Source: Microbispora corallina
Lineage (GTDB): Bacteria > Actinomycetota > Actinomycetes > Streptosporangiales > Streptosporangiaceae
Assembly: GCF_016863035.1 (NCBI RefSeq)
Contig: NZ_BOOC01000007.1
Location: 153,162 to 217,161, forward strand
DNA length: 64,000 nucleotides
Reading direction: 5' to 3'
Shown here: positions 27,580 to 34,824 of the stretch, in pieces
How positions within the stretch are numbered: position 1 is the stretch's first letter
How the letters are laid out: the number at the start of each line of letters is the position of its first letter
Position numbers and translations under genes: made by a program
The notes under the pieces: model-generated
The model's database searches: none
What the model saw: the letters and a program-made list of their open reading frames with translations, nothing else
What the model was told of the DNA's origin: nothing

Positions 27580-30090
27580 GTGGAGATGCGATACGAGCTT
27601 TACTGCCGCGCCGACCCGGTCTTCTACGACGCCCCGCGGGCGGGTGAGGCCGCCGGGCCCGACTTCGAGGCGGCCGGCCGGCCGGTGCCCGCCGGATGGA
27701 CGCGCACCCGGCAGGGCGACTGGGTCGTCTGCCGCCCGCCCGCCGTTTCCCCGCCCGACCAGGGCTGGAAGATCCACGTCTCCGCCCGCCTGGACGACGC
27801 CGCCGAGATCCTGGACCGGACGGCCGCCTACTGCTTCGGCCGGCGCCTCACGTTCAAGTTCCTCCGCTCCCCGGCCGTCCTCCACCTCCGCGACGGCAAG
27901 TACGCCGACCCGGCCGCGAGCGGGAAGTTCATCGCCGTCTACCCCGGCGACGAGCGCGAGCTGGAGGCCGTGATCGGCGGCCTGACGGAGGCCCTCGACG
28001 GGCTGCGCGGCCCCGACGTGCTCAGCGACCTGCGGTGCGGCCCGGCGCCCGTCCACGTGCGCTTCGGCGCCATCGCCGAACGCCAGTGCCCGTCGCCCGA
28101 CGGCCGCCCGGTGCCGGCCCTCCGCGACCCCGACGGCGTCCTAGTGCCCGACGTTCGGGCCGCCTCCTTCACCCCGCCGCCCTGGGTGCCCCTGCCCGGC
28201 TTCCTGCGCCCGTACGCCGAGGAGGCGGAGCGGGCGGCCGCGGTCCTGCCGTACGTGCCGGAGGCCGTGCTGCACCTGACCAACGGCGGCGGCGTCCACC
28301 TGGCCAGGGACCCGCGGACGGGGGAGCAGGTGGTGCTCAAGGAGGCCCGCGCCCACGCCGGGCTCGACGCCCTCGGCGCGGACGCGACGGCCCGGCTGGA
28401 GCGCGAGCGCGCCGCCCTCGAACGGCTCGCGGGGCTGGGCGTGGCCCCGGCGCTCAGGGACGACGTCACGGCCGGCCGCCGGCGCGTCCTCGTGCTGGAG
28501 CGGGTGGCGGGCGAGCCGCTCGACCGCGCGTTCGCGGCCCGCTACCCGCTGGGCGGCGCCCGGCCCGGCGACCTCGCCGCGTACGTCGACTGGGTCACCG
28601 GGATCTGCGCCGCGGTCGAGGACGCGGTCACGGTGATCCACGAGAACGGCCTGGTCCACGGCGGCCTCACGCCCGGCGACGTCATCGTCCGGCCCGACGG
28701 CGGGGTCACGCTCGTCGACTTCGAGCGGGCCGCGCCTGTGGGCGAGGCGGCCGACGTCGAGCCCCCGCTCGGCCTGCGTCCGGGGCTGAGCGGCCTCGAC
28801 GCCGACCGGCACGCGCTGGCCTGCCTGCGCCTCGCCCTGTTCCTCCCGCTCACCGAGCTGTTCGCGCTCGACGCGGGCAAGGCGGCGGAGCTGGCCGACG
28901 TGATCCGCAGGCTCTTCCCGGTCCCGGAGGCGTTCGTGCGGCCCGCCGCCCGGGTGGCCGGGCGCGGCCCGCGCCGCAAGGCCCCCGAGACCACCGGCTG
29001 GCGGCAGATGCGGGCCTCGATGGCGGACGCCGTCCTCGCCTCCGCCACCCCCGGCCGTGACGACCGGCTCTTCCCCGGCGACCCGGCCCAGTTCGCCCGC
29101 CCCGGCGCCGGGCTCGGCCTCGCCCACGGCGCCGCCGGTGTGCTGTACGCGCTGCACGCCACGGGCGCGGAGGTCCGCCCCGAGCACGAGCGGTGGCTGG
29201 TGGAGCGGGCCCTGCGGGCCGGCGGCGACGTCCCGCCCGGCTTCTTCGACGGCCTGCACGGCGTGGCCCACACCCTCGCCCGCCTCGGGCACCGGGAGGA
29301 CGCCCTGGAGGTCGTGGAGACCGTCGCCGCGCGGCCCTGGCGCGACCTCGGCCCCGGCCTGTACGGCGGGCTCTCGGGCATCGGGCTCAACCAGATCTGC
29401 CTCGGCGCACTGGACGACGCGCTGGAGACGGCCGACCTGGTGGCCGCGCGGCCGCCCAGGCCCGGCGCTCCCGCGGGGCTCATGCACGGCCCGTCGGGGG
29501 CGGCGCTGCTGTTCCTCCGGCTGTTCGAGAAGACGGGCGACGCCCGGTGGCTCGACGAGGCGGAGCGGGCGATCCGCGACGACCTGCGCCGCTGCGTCCG
29601 CCAGGCCGACGGGTCGCTCCAGGTGAACGAGGGCTGGCGGACCTCGCCGTACCTCGGCGGCGGCGCCGTGGGGATCGCGTGGGTGCTCGGCGACCTGCTG
29701 CACTACCGGCCCGACCCGGACCTCGCCGCCGCGCGGGCGCGGCTCGACCTGGCCGCCCGGGCGCCCTTCTACCTCCAGCCCGGGCTGTTCGCCGGACGGG
29801 CCGGGATCATCGCGTACCTGTGCAGAGACCGGGCCGGCGGCTGGGGCAGGGAGGACCCGGAGGCGGCCCGGCAGCTCGCGGCCCTGTCCTGGCACGCCGT
29901 CGGCCACGAGGGCCACCTCGCGTTCCCCGGGGAGCGGCTGCTGCGCCTCTCGATGGACCTGGCGACCGGGACGGCCGGCGTGCTGCTGGCCGCGGGGGCG
30001 GCGCTGCACGGCGAGCCGGCCGGGCTGCCGTTCCTCGGCGGGGCGATGCCCGCCCACCCGCTGCGCAGGCCCTCCACGACGGTGGCCTGA
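27580..30090 (+). CDS. Class III lanthionine synthetase (LanKC) with degenerate kinase site, 836 aa
   Basis: Three-domain enzyme that would dehydrate Ser/Thr and cyclise with Cys. The N-terminal lyase keeps its expected residues: K64-x-H66 (GWKIHVSA), K93 (FKFL), R161 (VHVRFG). The kinase domain (about 230-470) keeps Lys254 (VVLKEAR) and the DFE of LVDFERA (Asp380), but the catalytic HxD loop reads VHGGLTPGDV: Asp is Gly362 and the following Asn is Asp. The LanC domain (from about 480) has GLYGGLSGIGL and GLMHGPSGAAL and no zinc ligands, as in class III. Start is GTG 27580 or ATG 27586. No precursor gene is visible next to it. Confidence 0.88.
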   Translation: MEMRYELYCRADPVFYDAPRAGEAAGPDFEAAGRPVPAGWTRTRQGDWVVCRPPAVSPPDQGWKIHVSARLDDAAEILDRTAAYCFGRRLTFKFLRSPAVLHLRDGKYADPAASGKFIAVYPGDERELEAVIGGLTEALDGLRGPDVLSDLRCGPAPVHVRFGAIAERQCPSPDGRPVPALRDPDGVLVPDVRAASFTPPPWVPLPGFLRPYAEEAERAAAVLPYVPEAVLHLTNGGGVHLARDPRTGEQVVLKEARAHAGLDALGADATARLERERAALERLAGLGVAPALRDDVTAGRRRVLVLERVAGEPLDRAFAARYPLGGARPGDLAAYVDWVTGICAAVEDAVTVIHENGLVHGGLTPGDVIVRPDGGVTLVDFERAAPVGEAADVEPPLGLRPGLSGLDADRHALACLRLALFLPLTELFALDAGKAAELADVIRRLFPVPEAFVRPAARVAGRGPRRKAPETTGWRQMRASMADAVLASATPGRDDRLFPGDPAQFARPGAGLGLAHGAAGVLYALHATGAEVRPEHERWLVERALRAGGDVPPGFFDGLHGVAHTLARLGHREDALEVVETVAARPWRDLGPGLYGGLSGIGLNQICLGALDDALETADLVAARPPRPGAPAGLMHGPSGAALLFLRLFEKTGDARWLDEAERAIRDDLRRCVRQADGSLQVNEGWRTSPYLGGGAVGIAWVLGDLLHYRPDPDLAAARARLDLAARAPFYLQPGLFAGRAGIIAYLCRDRAGGWGREDPEAARQLAALSWHAVGHEGHLAFPGERLLRLSMDLATGTAGVLLAAGAALHGEPAGLPFLGGAMPAHPLRRPSTTVA

Positions 30091-30098
30091 CCGGGCTC

Positions 30099-30704
30099 TC
30101 AGATCCAGCCGGAGTCGGTGGCGATGCGGACGGCGTCGACGCGGTTGCGGGCGCCGGTCTTGTACAGCACCCGGGTCAGGTGGTTGCGGACGGTGCCGAC
30201 CGACAGCGACAGCTCCGCCGCGATCTCCTTCGAGCGGGCGCCGGCCGCGGCGAGCCTGAGCACGTCGAGCTCGCGCCGCGTCAGGGGGTTGTCGGCGGCC
30301 TCCAGCGCCGCGACCGCGAGGTCGGAGTCGACCACCCTGCGGCCGCTCGTGATGCGCCGGATGCCGTCGGCGAGCTGTTCGGGACCGACCTGGATGCTCA
30401 TGTAACCGAGCACGCCGGCGGCGAAGGCCCGCTTCACGTGCCCCGGGTTCGGCTGGCCGGACAGCACCATCACCCGGCAGCGGGGGACCTTCTCGCCGAG
30501 CCGGGCGGCGGCGCTCAGGCCGTCCACGCCGGGCAGGTCCGTGTCGATCACGGCGGCGTCGGGCCGGACGTCGAGGGCGGCGGGCACGATGTCCTCACCC
30601 GAGCCGACGTCGGCCACCACCTCCAGGTCGCTCTCGCCGTCGAGCGACGCCACCAGGCCGCGCCGAACCAGCGGAAGGTGTGCGGCCACCAGGATCCGGA
30701 TCAA
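30099..30704 (-). CDS. NarL/LuxR-type response regulator with degenerate receiver, 201 aa
   Basis: Residues 1-120 are a receiver domain and 135-201 a LuxR-type HTH (LTRRELDVLRLAAAGARSKE, LSLSVGTVRNHLTRVLYKTG). The phosphoacceptor Asp54 (AVIDTDLPGVDG) is kept, but the acidic pair near the N-terminus is Ala7-Ala8 (ILVAAHLPLVRRG) and the conserved Lys is lost (GYMSI for GYLxK), so normal phosphorylation is doubtful. The TTG at 30704 has GGGGAG six bases upstream; an ATG at 30728 lacks one. It converges on the LanKC gene with 8 bp between stops. No sensor kinase is near. Confidence 0.88.
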   Translation of the reverse strand: MIRILVAAHLPLVRRGLVASLDGESDLEVVADVGSGEDIVPAALDVRPDAAVIDTDLPGVDGLSAAARLGEKVPRCRVMVLSGQPNPGHVKRAFAAGVLGYMSIQVGPEQLADGIRRITSGRRVVDSDLAVAALEAADNPLTRRELDVLRLAAAGARSKEIAAELSLSVGTVRNHLTRVLYKTGARNRVDAVRIATDSGWI

Positions 30705-30839
30705 GATTCTCCCCTCGGGGCGGTCCATCAAAGGGTGATCGACTGGATGCGCAGTGTCAACGAAGTGTCCTGTTTCGGTCACGGCCGCGCAACCCGAACC
30801 GGCTTCGGGACCGGCCCCCCGCGGGTATGGTGGGCTACT

Positions 30840-30871
30840 CTCGAAAGGTGCGAGGTCTTTCGAGGCACCTT
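30840..30871 (+). promoter_or_regulatory. Two mutually exclusive hairpins in the leader of the site-2 protease gene
   Basis: CTCGAAAG (30840-30847) pairs with CTTTCGAG (30857-30864), and AAGGTGC (30845-30851) pairs with GCACCTT (30865-30871). The arms overlap, so only one hairpin can form at a time. The element ends 23 bases before the ATG of the protease gene. It could be an attenuator, an RNA switch or a nested operator. Confidence 0.45.
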
Positions 30872-30894
30872 CTCCGTCCCGGGGGTACGCCCTG

Positions 30895-32199
30895 ATGAGC
30901 TGGCTCTTCGCAGCCGGGTTCGTTGTCCTGTTCGTCGGCCTGCTGGTCTCCATCGCGCTGCACGAGATCGGGCACCTCGTCCCGGCCAAGCTCTTCAACG
31001 TGCGCGTGACGCAGTACATGGTCGGCTTCGGGCCCACGCTGTGGTCGCGCAGGCGCGGTGAGACCGAGTACGGCGTGAAGTGGATCCCGCTCGGCGGCTA
31101 CATCCGGATGGTGGGGATGCTGCCGCCCCGCCCGTCCGACGACCCCAACACGCTCCGCAGCGTCTCCACCGGCCCCTGGCAGGGCCTCATCGAGAACGCG
31201 CGCGCGGTCGCGTCCGAGGAGATCCGGCCGGGCGACGAGATGCGCGTCTTCTACCGGAAGCCGTGGTGGCAGAAGGTCATCATCATGTTCGGCGGCCCGG
31301 CGATGAACTTCGTGCTGGCCTTCGTGCTGTTCGCGATCGTGATGATGGGCTTCGGCGTCCAGGTGCTGAAGCCCACGGTGTCCTCGGTGTCCAAGTGCGT
31401 CATCCCGGCGGCGGAGGCGGACAGCCGCGACTGCCGGGCCAACGACCCGCTCACCCCCGCCGCCAAGGCCGGCCTGCGGCCCGGCGACCGCATCACCTCC
31501 GTGGGCGGCACCTCCGTCTCCAGCTGGGAGGCGGCCACCAAGCTGATCCGCGCCCACGGCGCGGGGACGACCACGCTCGGCGTCGAGCGCGCAGGGCAGG
31601 CCCTCACGCTGAACGTCGACCTGATCGCCCAGGACCGGCCGTCGCTCGACGACCCGGAGAAGATCGACAAGAACGTCGGTTTCCTCGGCGTCGCGCCCAC
31701 GGCCGTCGTGGAGCGCCAGGGCCCCGGGTACGTCATCGGCCAGATGTGGGACCTCACCGAGCGGACCGCGGTCTCCATGGTCAACATCCCCAAGAAGATG
31801 GTCGGGGTGTGGGACGCCGCGTTCTCCGGTGAGAAGCGCGATCCGAACGGCCCGATCGGCATCGTGGGCGCCGGCCGCATCGGCGGTGAGATCGCGGCCT
31901 CGCAGATCTCCCTCGAGAACAAGATCGTCGTCTTCATCAACCTGCTCGCCGGGCTGAACCTCGCCGTCGGCATGTTCAACCTCATCCCGCTGCTGCCGCT
32001 CGACGGCGGCCACATCGCGGGCGGCCTGTGGGAGGGCGTCAAGCGCGTCTTCGCCCGCGTGCGCCGCCGGCCGATGCCGGGGTACGTCGACGTGGCGAAG
32101 GCCCTCCCGCTCACGTACGTCATGGCGGCCCTGCTGGTCGTCATGGGCGGCCTGCTGATCTACGCGGACCTGGTCAACCCGGTCCGCATCGCGGGCTGA
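30895..32199 (+). CDS. Site-2 intramembrane metalloprotease (M50, RseP/Rip1-like), 434 aa
   Basis: Cleaves membrane-bound anti-sigma factors and other substrates within the bilayer. Zinc site HEIGH (23-27) lies in the first membrane helix; the third ligand is in NLIPLLPLDGGH (Asp about 370). A PDZ domain lies between (AAKAGLRPGDRITSVGGTSV), and four membrane segments are clear (including IMFGGPAMNFVLAFVLFAI and YVMAALLVVMGGLLIYA). In most actinomycetes it sits between dxr and ispG; here neither neighbour is present. The gene runs divergently from the response regulator. Confidence 0.93.
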   Translation: MSWLFAAGFVVLFVGLLVSIALHEIGHLVPAKLFNVRVTQYMVGFGPTLWSRRRGETEYGVKWIPLGGYIRMVGMLPPRPSDDPNTLRSVSTGPWQGLIENARAVASEEIRPGDEMRVFYRKPWWQKVIIMFGGPAMNFVLAFVLFAIVMMGFGVQVLKPTVSSVSKCVIPAAEADSRDCRANDPLTPAAKAGLRPGDRITSVGGTSVSSWEAATKLIRAHGAGTTTLGVERAGQALTLNVDLIAQDRPSLDDPEKIDKNVGFLGVAPTAVVERQGPGYVIGQMWDLTERTAVSMVNIPKKMVGVWDAAFSGEKRDPNGPIGIVGAGRIGGEIAASQISLENKIVVFINLLAGLNLAVGMFNLIPLLPLDGGHIAGGLWEGVKRVFARVRRRPMPGYVDVAKALPLTYVMAALLVVMGGLLIYADLVNPVRIAG

Positions 32200-32214
32200 C
32201 GGTCCGCGGCCGCG

Positions 32215-32724
32215 CTACTCGCCCGTGACGCCGTCGAGGCGCTCGCGCAGCAGGTCGGCGTGGCCGTTGTGCCGGGCGTACTCCTCGATCATGTGAATGA
32301 GGATCCAGCGCAGCGAGCGGCGCTCGCCGTTCCGGCCGCGCGCGGCGAGCACGTCGAGGTCCGGGTGTGCCGCCTCGGCGGCCCGCGCGTGCCCGACCTC
32401 CGAACGCCAGGTGGCGAACGCCTCCTCCGCCGAGGCGGTGTCCACGTTGTCGAACTCGCCGTCGACATCGGTGTCGTCGAAGTAGAGGGGCGGCACGTCC
32501 TCGCCGTTCAGCCTCCGCCGGAACCAGGTCCGCTCCACGTCGGCGAGGTGGCGGACGAGGCCGAGCAACGAGAGCGTGGACGGCGGCACCGACCGGGTCC
32601 GCAACTGCTCCTCGGTCAGGCCCTCGCACTTGTACGCCAGGGTCTCGCGGTGCCAGTCGAGCCAGGCGCGCAGCATCTCGCGCTCGCCGCCCGTGGGGCC
32701 GGGGTGGGTCCGTGTGTCAGCCAT
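32215..32724 (-). CDS. DinB-like (DUF664) putative metal-dependent protein, 169 aa
   Basis: Four-helix DinB-fold protein with the spaced histidines of the family: one in LLGLVRHLADVERTWFRRRL, and two in ILIHMIEEYARHNGHADLLR. These usually bind a divalent metal, often with mycothiol or bacillithiol transferase activity. ATG 32724 gives MADTRTHPGPTGGEREMLRA, the normal opening. It converges on the protease gene with 15 bp between stops and is divergent from the YjbR-like gene. Confidence 0.88.
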   Translation of the reverse strand: MADTRTHPGPTGGEREMLRAWLDWHRETLAYKCEGLTEEQLRTRSVPPSTLSLLGLVRHLADVERTWFRRRLNGEDVPPLYFDDTDVDGEFDNVDTASAEEAFATWRSEVGHARAAEAAHPDLDVLAARGRNGERRSLRWILIHMIEEYARHNGHADLLRERLDGVTGE

Positions 32725-32752
32725 CCCCGAATCCTGCCCGAACAACTGATCG

Positions 32753-33142
32753 ATGTCATATCGTCGGAGCGTGGACCAGCTGGAACGGCTGCGCGCCCGG
32801 TGCCTCGCACTGCCCGAGACGACCGAGCGGCTCAGCCACGGAGAGCCGACCTGGTTCGTCCGGGGGAAGAAGTCGTTCGTGATGTTCGCCGACCATCACC
32901 ACGACGACCGGCTCGCGTTCTGGTGCGCCGCGCCCCCCGGTGTGCAGCGGGAACTCGTGGAGACCGAGCCGGACCGGTTCTTCCGGCCGCCGTACGTCGG
33001 TCATCGGGGGTGGCTCGGCGTCTACCTGGACGTTCCGCTGGACTGGGACGAGATCGGGGAGATCGTCGCGGACGCCTTCCGCCAGGTCGCCCCCAAGACG
33101 CTCGCCGCGGGGGTCCCGGCACGACGGGAGGAGACCCGATGA
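32753..33142 (+). CDS. MmcQ/YjbR family protein, 129 aa
   Basis: Small alpha/beta protein. The diagnostic segments are ARCLALPETTERLSHGEPTW, FVRGKKSFVMFADHHHDD, and WLGVYLDVPLDWDEIGEIV. The family fold resembles a DNA-binding CyaY-like domain, but function is unproven. The start could be ATG 32753 or GTG 32771; neither has a strong ribosome-binding site. Its stop codon overlaps the ATG of the next, broken gene (ATGA). Confidence 0.87.
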   Translation: MSYRRSVDQLERLRARCLALPETTERLSHGEPTWFVRGKKSFVMFADHHHDDRLAFWCAAPPGVQRELVETEPDRFFRPPYVGHRGWLGVYLDVPLDWDEIGEIVADAFRQVAPKTLAAGVPARREETR

Positions 33143-33298
33143 CGGCCGCCGGGGTCCTGCTGATCGCGGCGCCGTTGGTCAGGTGGGGCATGGTGGCCGC
33201 GATCTCCCTGATCGAGGCGCCGCTCAAGTTCCAGGCTCCCGGCGTCACGCTCGGTGCTCGCCCTTCCCGTGCTCGGGGTGCTGCTCGCCCTCAGGTGA
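33139..33298 (+). pseudogene. Remnant of a small membrane-protein gene
   Basis: ATG overlaps the previous stop (ATGA), as in a genuine operon. The frame opens well with one or two membrane helices (MTAAGVLLIAAPLVRWGMV, then EAPLKFQAPGVTL), then falls into Arg/Pro-rich out-of-frame sequence. A shifted frame at 33251-33298 reads SVLALPVLGVLLALR and stops, which looks like another membrane helix of the same gene. I infer an internal deletion with a frameshift, leaving about a third of the original. Confidence 0.5.
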
Positions 33299-33647
33299 CC
33301 ATGCCCCCGCCGGACGCCACCGTGGTGAGCGCCCTCGCCGGTACGGCGAGAACCTCACGGCCCCCGATGACCCACGGTCGAAGAGTGCCGGACGATCGTG
33401 ACGTGTTCCTGAGACGGGCGACGCGCTCGCGTCCCACCGCGTAGCGGCAACAAGCCTGGGATGCCGGGATCCATTGGTGTTCATTCAGGGCGCCGATCGT
33501 GCGCCACGCACGCGGCTGCCACCTGACCGCCTCTGGCATAGCCAATGGTTCGGCCCGCAGGCCTCGGGCGCGAGGGAGGGGGTGGTCACGCGGGCGCCCG
33601 CCGGGGGGAGGCGCGCGCCCGCGTGACCGTGGGGTGGGGCGGATGGC
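33299..33647. other. Intergenic stretch, 349 bp
   Basis: No gene can be supported. It follows the broken membrane gene and may include its decayed 3' part (33299-33440 is still GC-skewed like coding DNA). The right end holds the terminator at 33584-33628. Confidence 0.5.
33584..33628 (-). terminator. Strong hairpin terminator of the coiled-coil wall protein gene
   Basis: GGTCACGCGGGCGC (33584-33597) and GCGCCCGCGTGACC (33615-33628) form a perfect 14-bp stem with a 17-base loop, 20 bp past the stop of the leftward gene. No T run; typical of high-GC terminators. Confidence 0.75.
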
Positions 33648-34574
33648 TCAGTACATCGAGATGTGGACGTGGTCGTAGTGGTTGGCCGTGATCCCGCCCC
33701 GGTCGGCCATGGGGCGCCACCCCGGCCGGCCCAGGTTGTAGATCCGCTGCTGCCAGATGATGTACATCACGCCGAGCTTCGGGCCGTTCTTGATGGCCCA
33801 GGCGGCGATGCTGTCGCCGAGGGCCTTCATATCCGGGGCCGGCATCGTGCCGCCCGAGCTCATCATGAAGTCGCAGGCGCGGCCGAGGGGGTGCTCCCCG
33901 CTCGTCTCGGCCCGGTAGCAGCCGACGGGGAAGCGCAGCTGGAAGTGCTGTTCGACCTCCGACCGCATGAACCGCATCCGGGGCGTGATGTTGTCGGCGC
34001 CGCTCGGCAACTCCGGCGCCCACGCGCCGCCGGGGCGGCGGCCGGGGGCGATCGGGATGAGCTTGTCGAGCTTGTCCTTGATCTCGTCGATCAGCCGCTC
34101 CGCGTCCGACCGCTGCTCCGCGACGTCCGCCGACTGCGTCTTGAGCTGCGCGGTCAGCGCCTTCGCGGCGTCGGCCGCCCGCTGCCGCTCGGTCCGAACC
34201 TGGTCGAACTGGGTCATCCGGGCGGCCTGCTCCTCCTGGAGCTGGTACGCCACGGTCGAGCCGTTCAGGTCGACCAGCGGCACGGGGCTGCCGGCGATCG
34301 CGCTGTCGGTCTGGTAACGCAAACCGGCCATGTCACGCAGCGCCTGCTGCGCCGCGTCGTAGTCGGACTGGGCGGCCCCCAGCCGGTCGCGGGCGGCCTT
34401 CTCCGACACCTTCGCCTTGGCGAGCGCCACGCGCTTGGCGTTGTAGTCGGCGATCAGGCCGTCGACCTTCTTCTCCAGCGCGGCGAGCTGTTTCCTGAGG
34501 CCGCTCTCCGTCGGCTTGGGGTCGGCGTTTCCCGCGGTGGCCGTGCCGAACACGAGCACGACGGTGGCGAGCAC
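33648..34574 (-). CDS. Secreted coiled-coil protein with ARB_07466-like C-terminal domain, 308 aa
   Basis: Exported protein. The opening is a signal peptide ending in TATAGNADP. Residues 25-175 are a long coiled coil (KQLAALEKKVDGLIADYNAK, AKALTAQLKTQSADVAEQRS), like those of NlpC/P60 or RipA-type wall hydrolases. The C-terminal 110 residues (MRFMRSEVEQHFQL, GEHPLGRACDFMMSSGG, NHYDHVHISMY) form a domain with conserved His and Asp that resembles D-Ala-D-Ala-peptidase-fold proteins. GTG 34574 truncates the basic part of the signal; an in-frame CTG at 34604, 8 bases after GGAGAGGAG, would restore it. A c-di-AMP riboswitch lies upstream. Confidence 0.87.
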   Translation of the reverse strand: MLATVVLVFGTATAGNADPKPTESGLRKQLAALEKKVDGLIADYNAKRVALAKAKVSEKAARDRLGAAQSDYDAAQQALRDMAGLRYQTDSAIAGSPVPLVDLNGSTVAYQLQEEQAARMTQFDQVRTERQRAADAAKALTAQLKTQSADVAEQRSDAERLIDEIKDKLDKLIPIAPGRRPGGAWAPELPSGADNITPRMRFMRSEVEQHFQLRFPVGCYRAETSGEHPLGRACDFMMSSGGTMPAPDMKALGDSIAAWAIKNGPKLGVMYIIWQQRIYNLGRPGWRPMADRGGITANHYDHVHISMY

Positions 34575-34621
34575 GCCCGCGGCCAGGGGGAATGCGCGGG
34601 GCAGAGCCCACTCCTCTCCAT

Positions 34622-34740
34622 CTCGCCGACCGGGTTAGCTGACGGGTGCGGGCGGGAGCAGCCCGGGCGCGAGGCCTTAACCCCAGGGTCGTGTGTGGGT
34701 CCCCGGCTCCCGGGCGAGGCGCCCGGGATTAGGCGATCCG
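34622..34740 (-). ncRNA. c-di-AMP riboswitch (ydaO-yuaA type)
   Basis: Read on the minus strand, the element carries the conserved ydaO blocks in order: TCGCCTAATCC, GAGCCGGGGACCC, GGGGTTAA, GCTGCTCCCGCCCGCACCCG and GTCAGCTAACC, closed by the TCGCC/GGCGA terminal stem. It ends about 20 bases before the wall-protein start. In actinomycetes this aptamer controls peptidoglycan hydrolases and resuscitation factors, generally as an off-switch when c-di-AMP is high. Positions are approximate at the ends. Confidence 0.85.
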
Positions 34741-34824
34741 GCTGTGGCTGCCGGTGCGATGGATACTAGTGGGAAGGAAACGGTCAGTGCCAGCCCAAGT
34801 CGCAATCAATCGGAGATCAAGCCG

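Noticed and set aside
27510..27647. Forty-five-codon frame (MARPPAATVGT...) as a lanthipeptide precursor for LanKC
   Set aside because: It overlaps the LanKC start in another frame, has no leader/core pattern with Ser and Cys, and lacks a ribosome-binding site.
27478..30704. Complete lanthipeptide gene cluster
   Set aside because: No precursor, transporter or protease gene is adjacent; only a synthetase and a response regulator.
32260..33444. A 394-codon rightward gene
   Set aside because: Antisense to the DinB-like gene and out of frame with the YjbR gene; only the stretch from 33139 shows membrane-helix coding, and that is broken.
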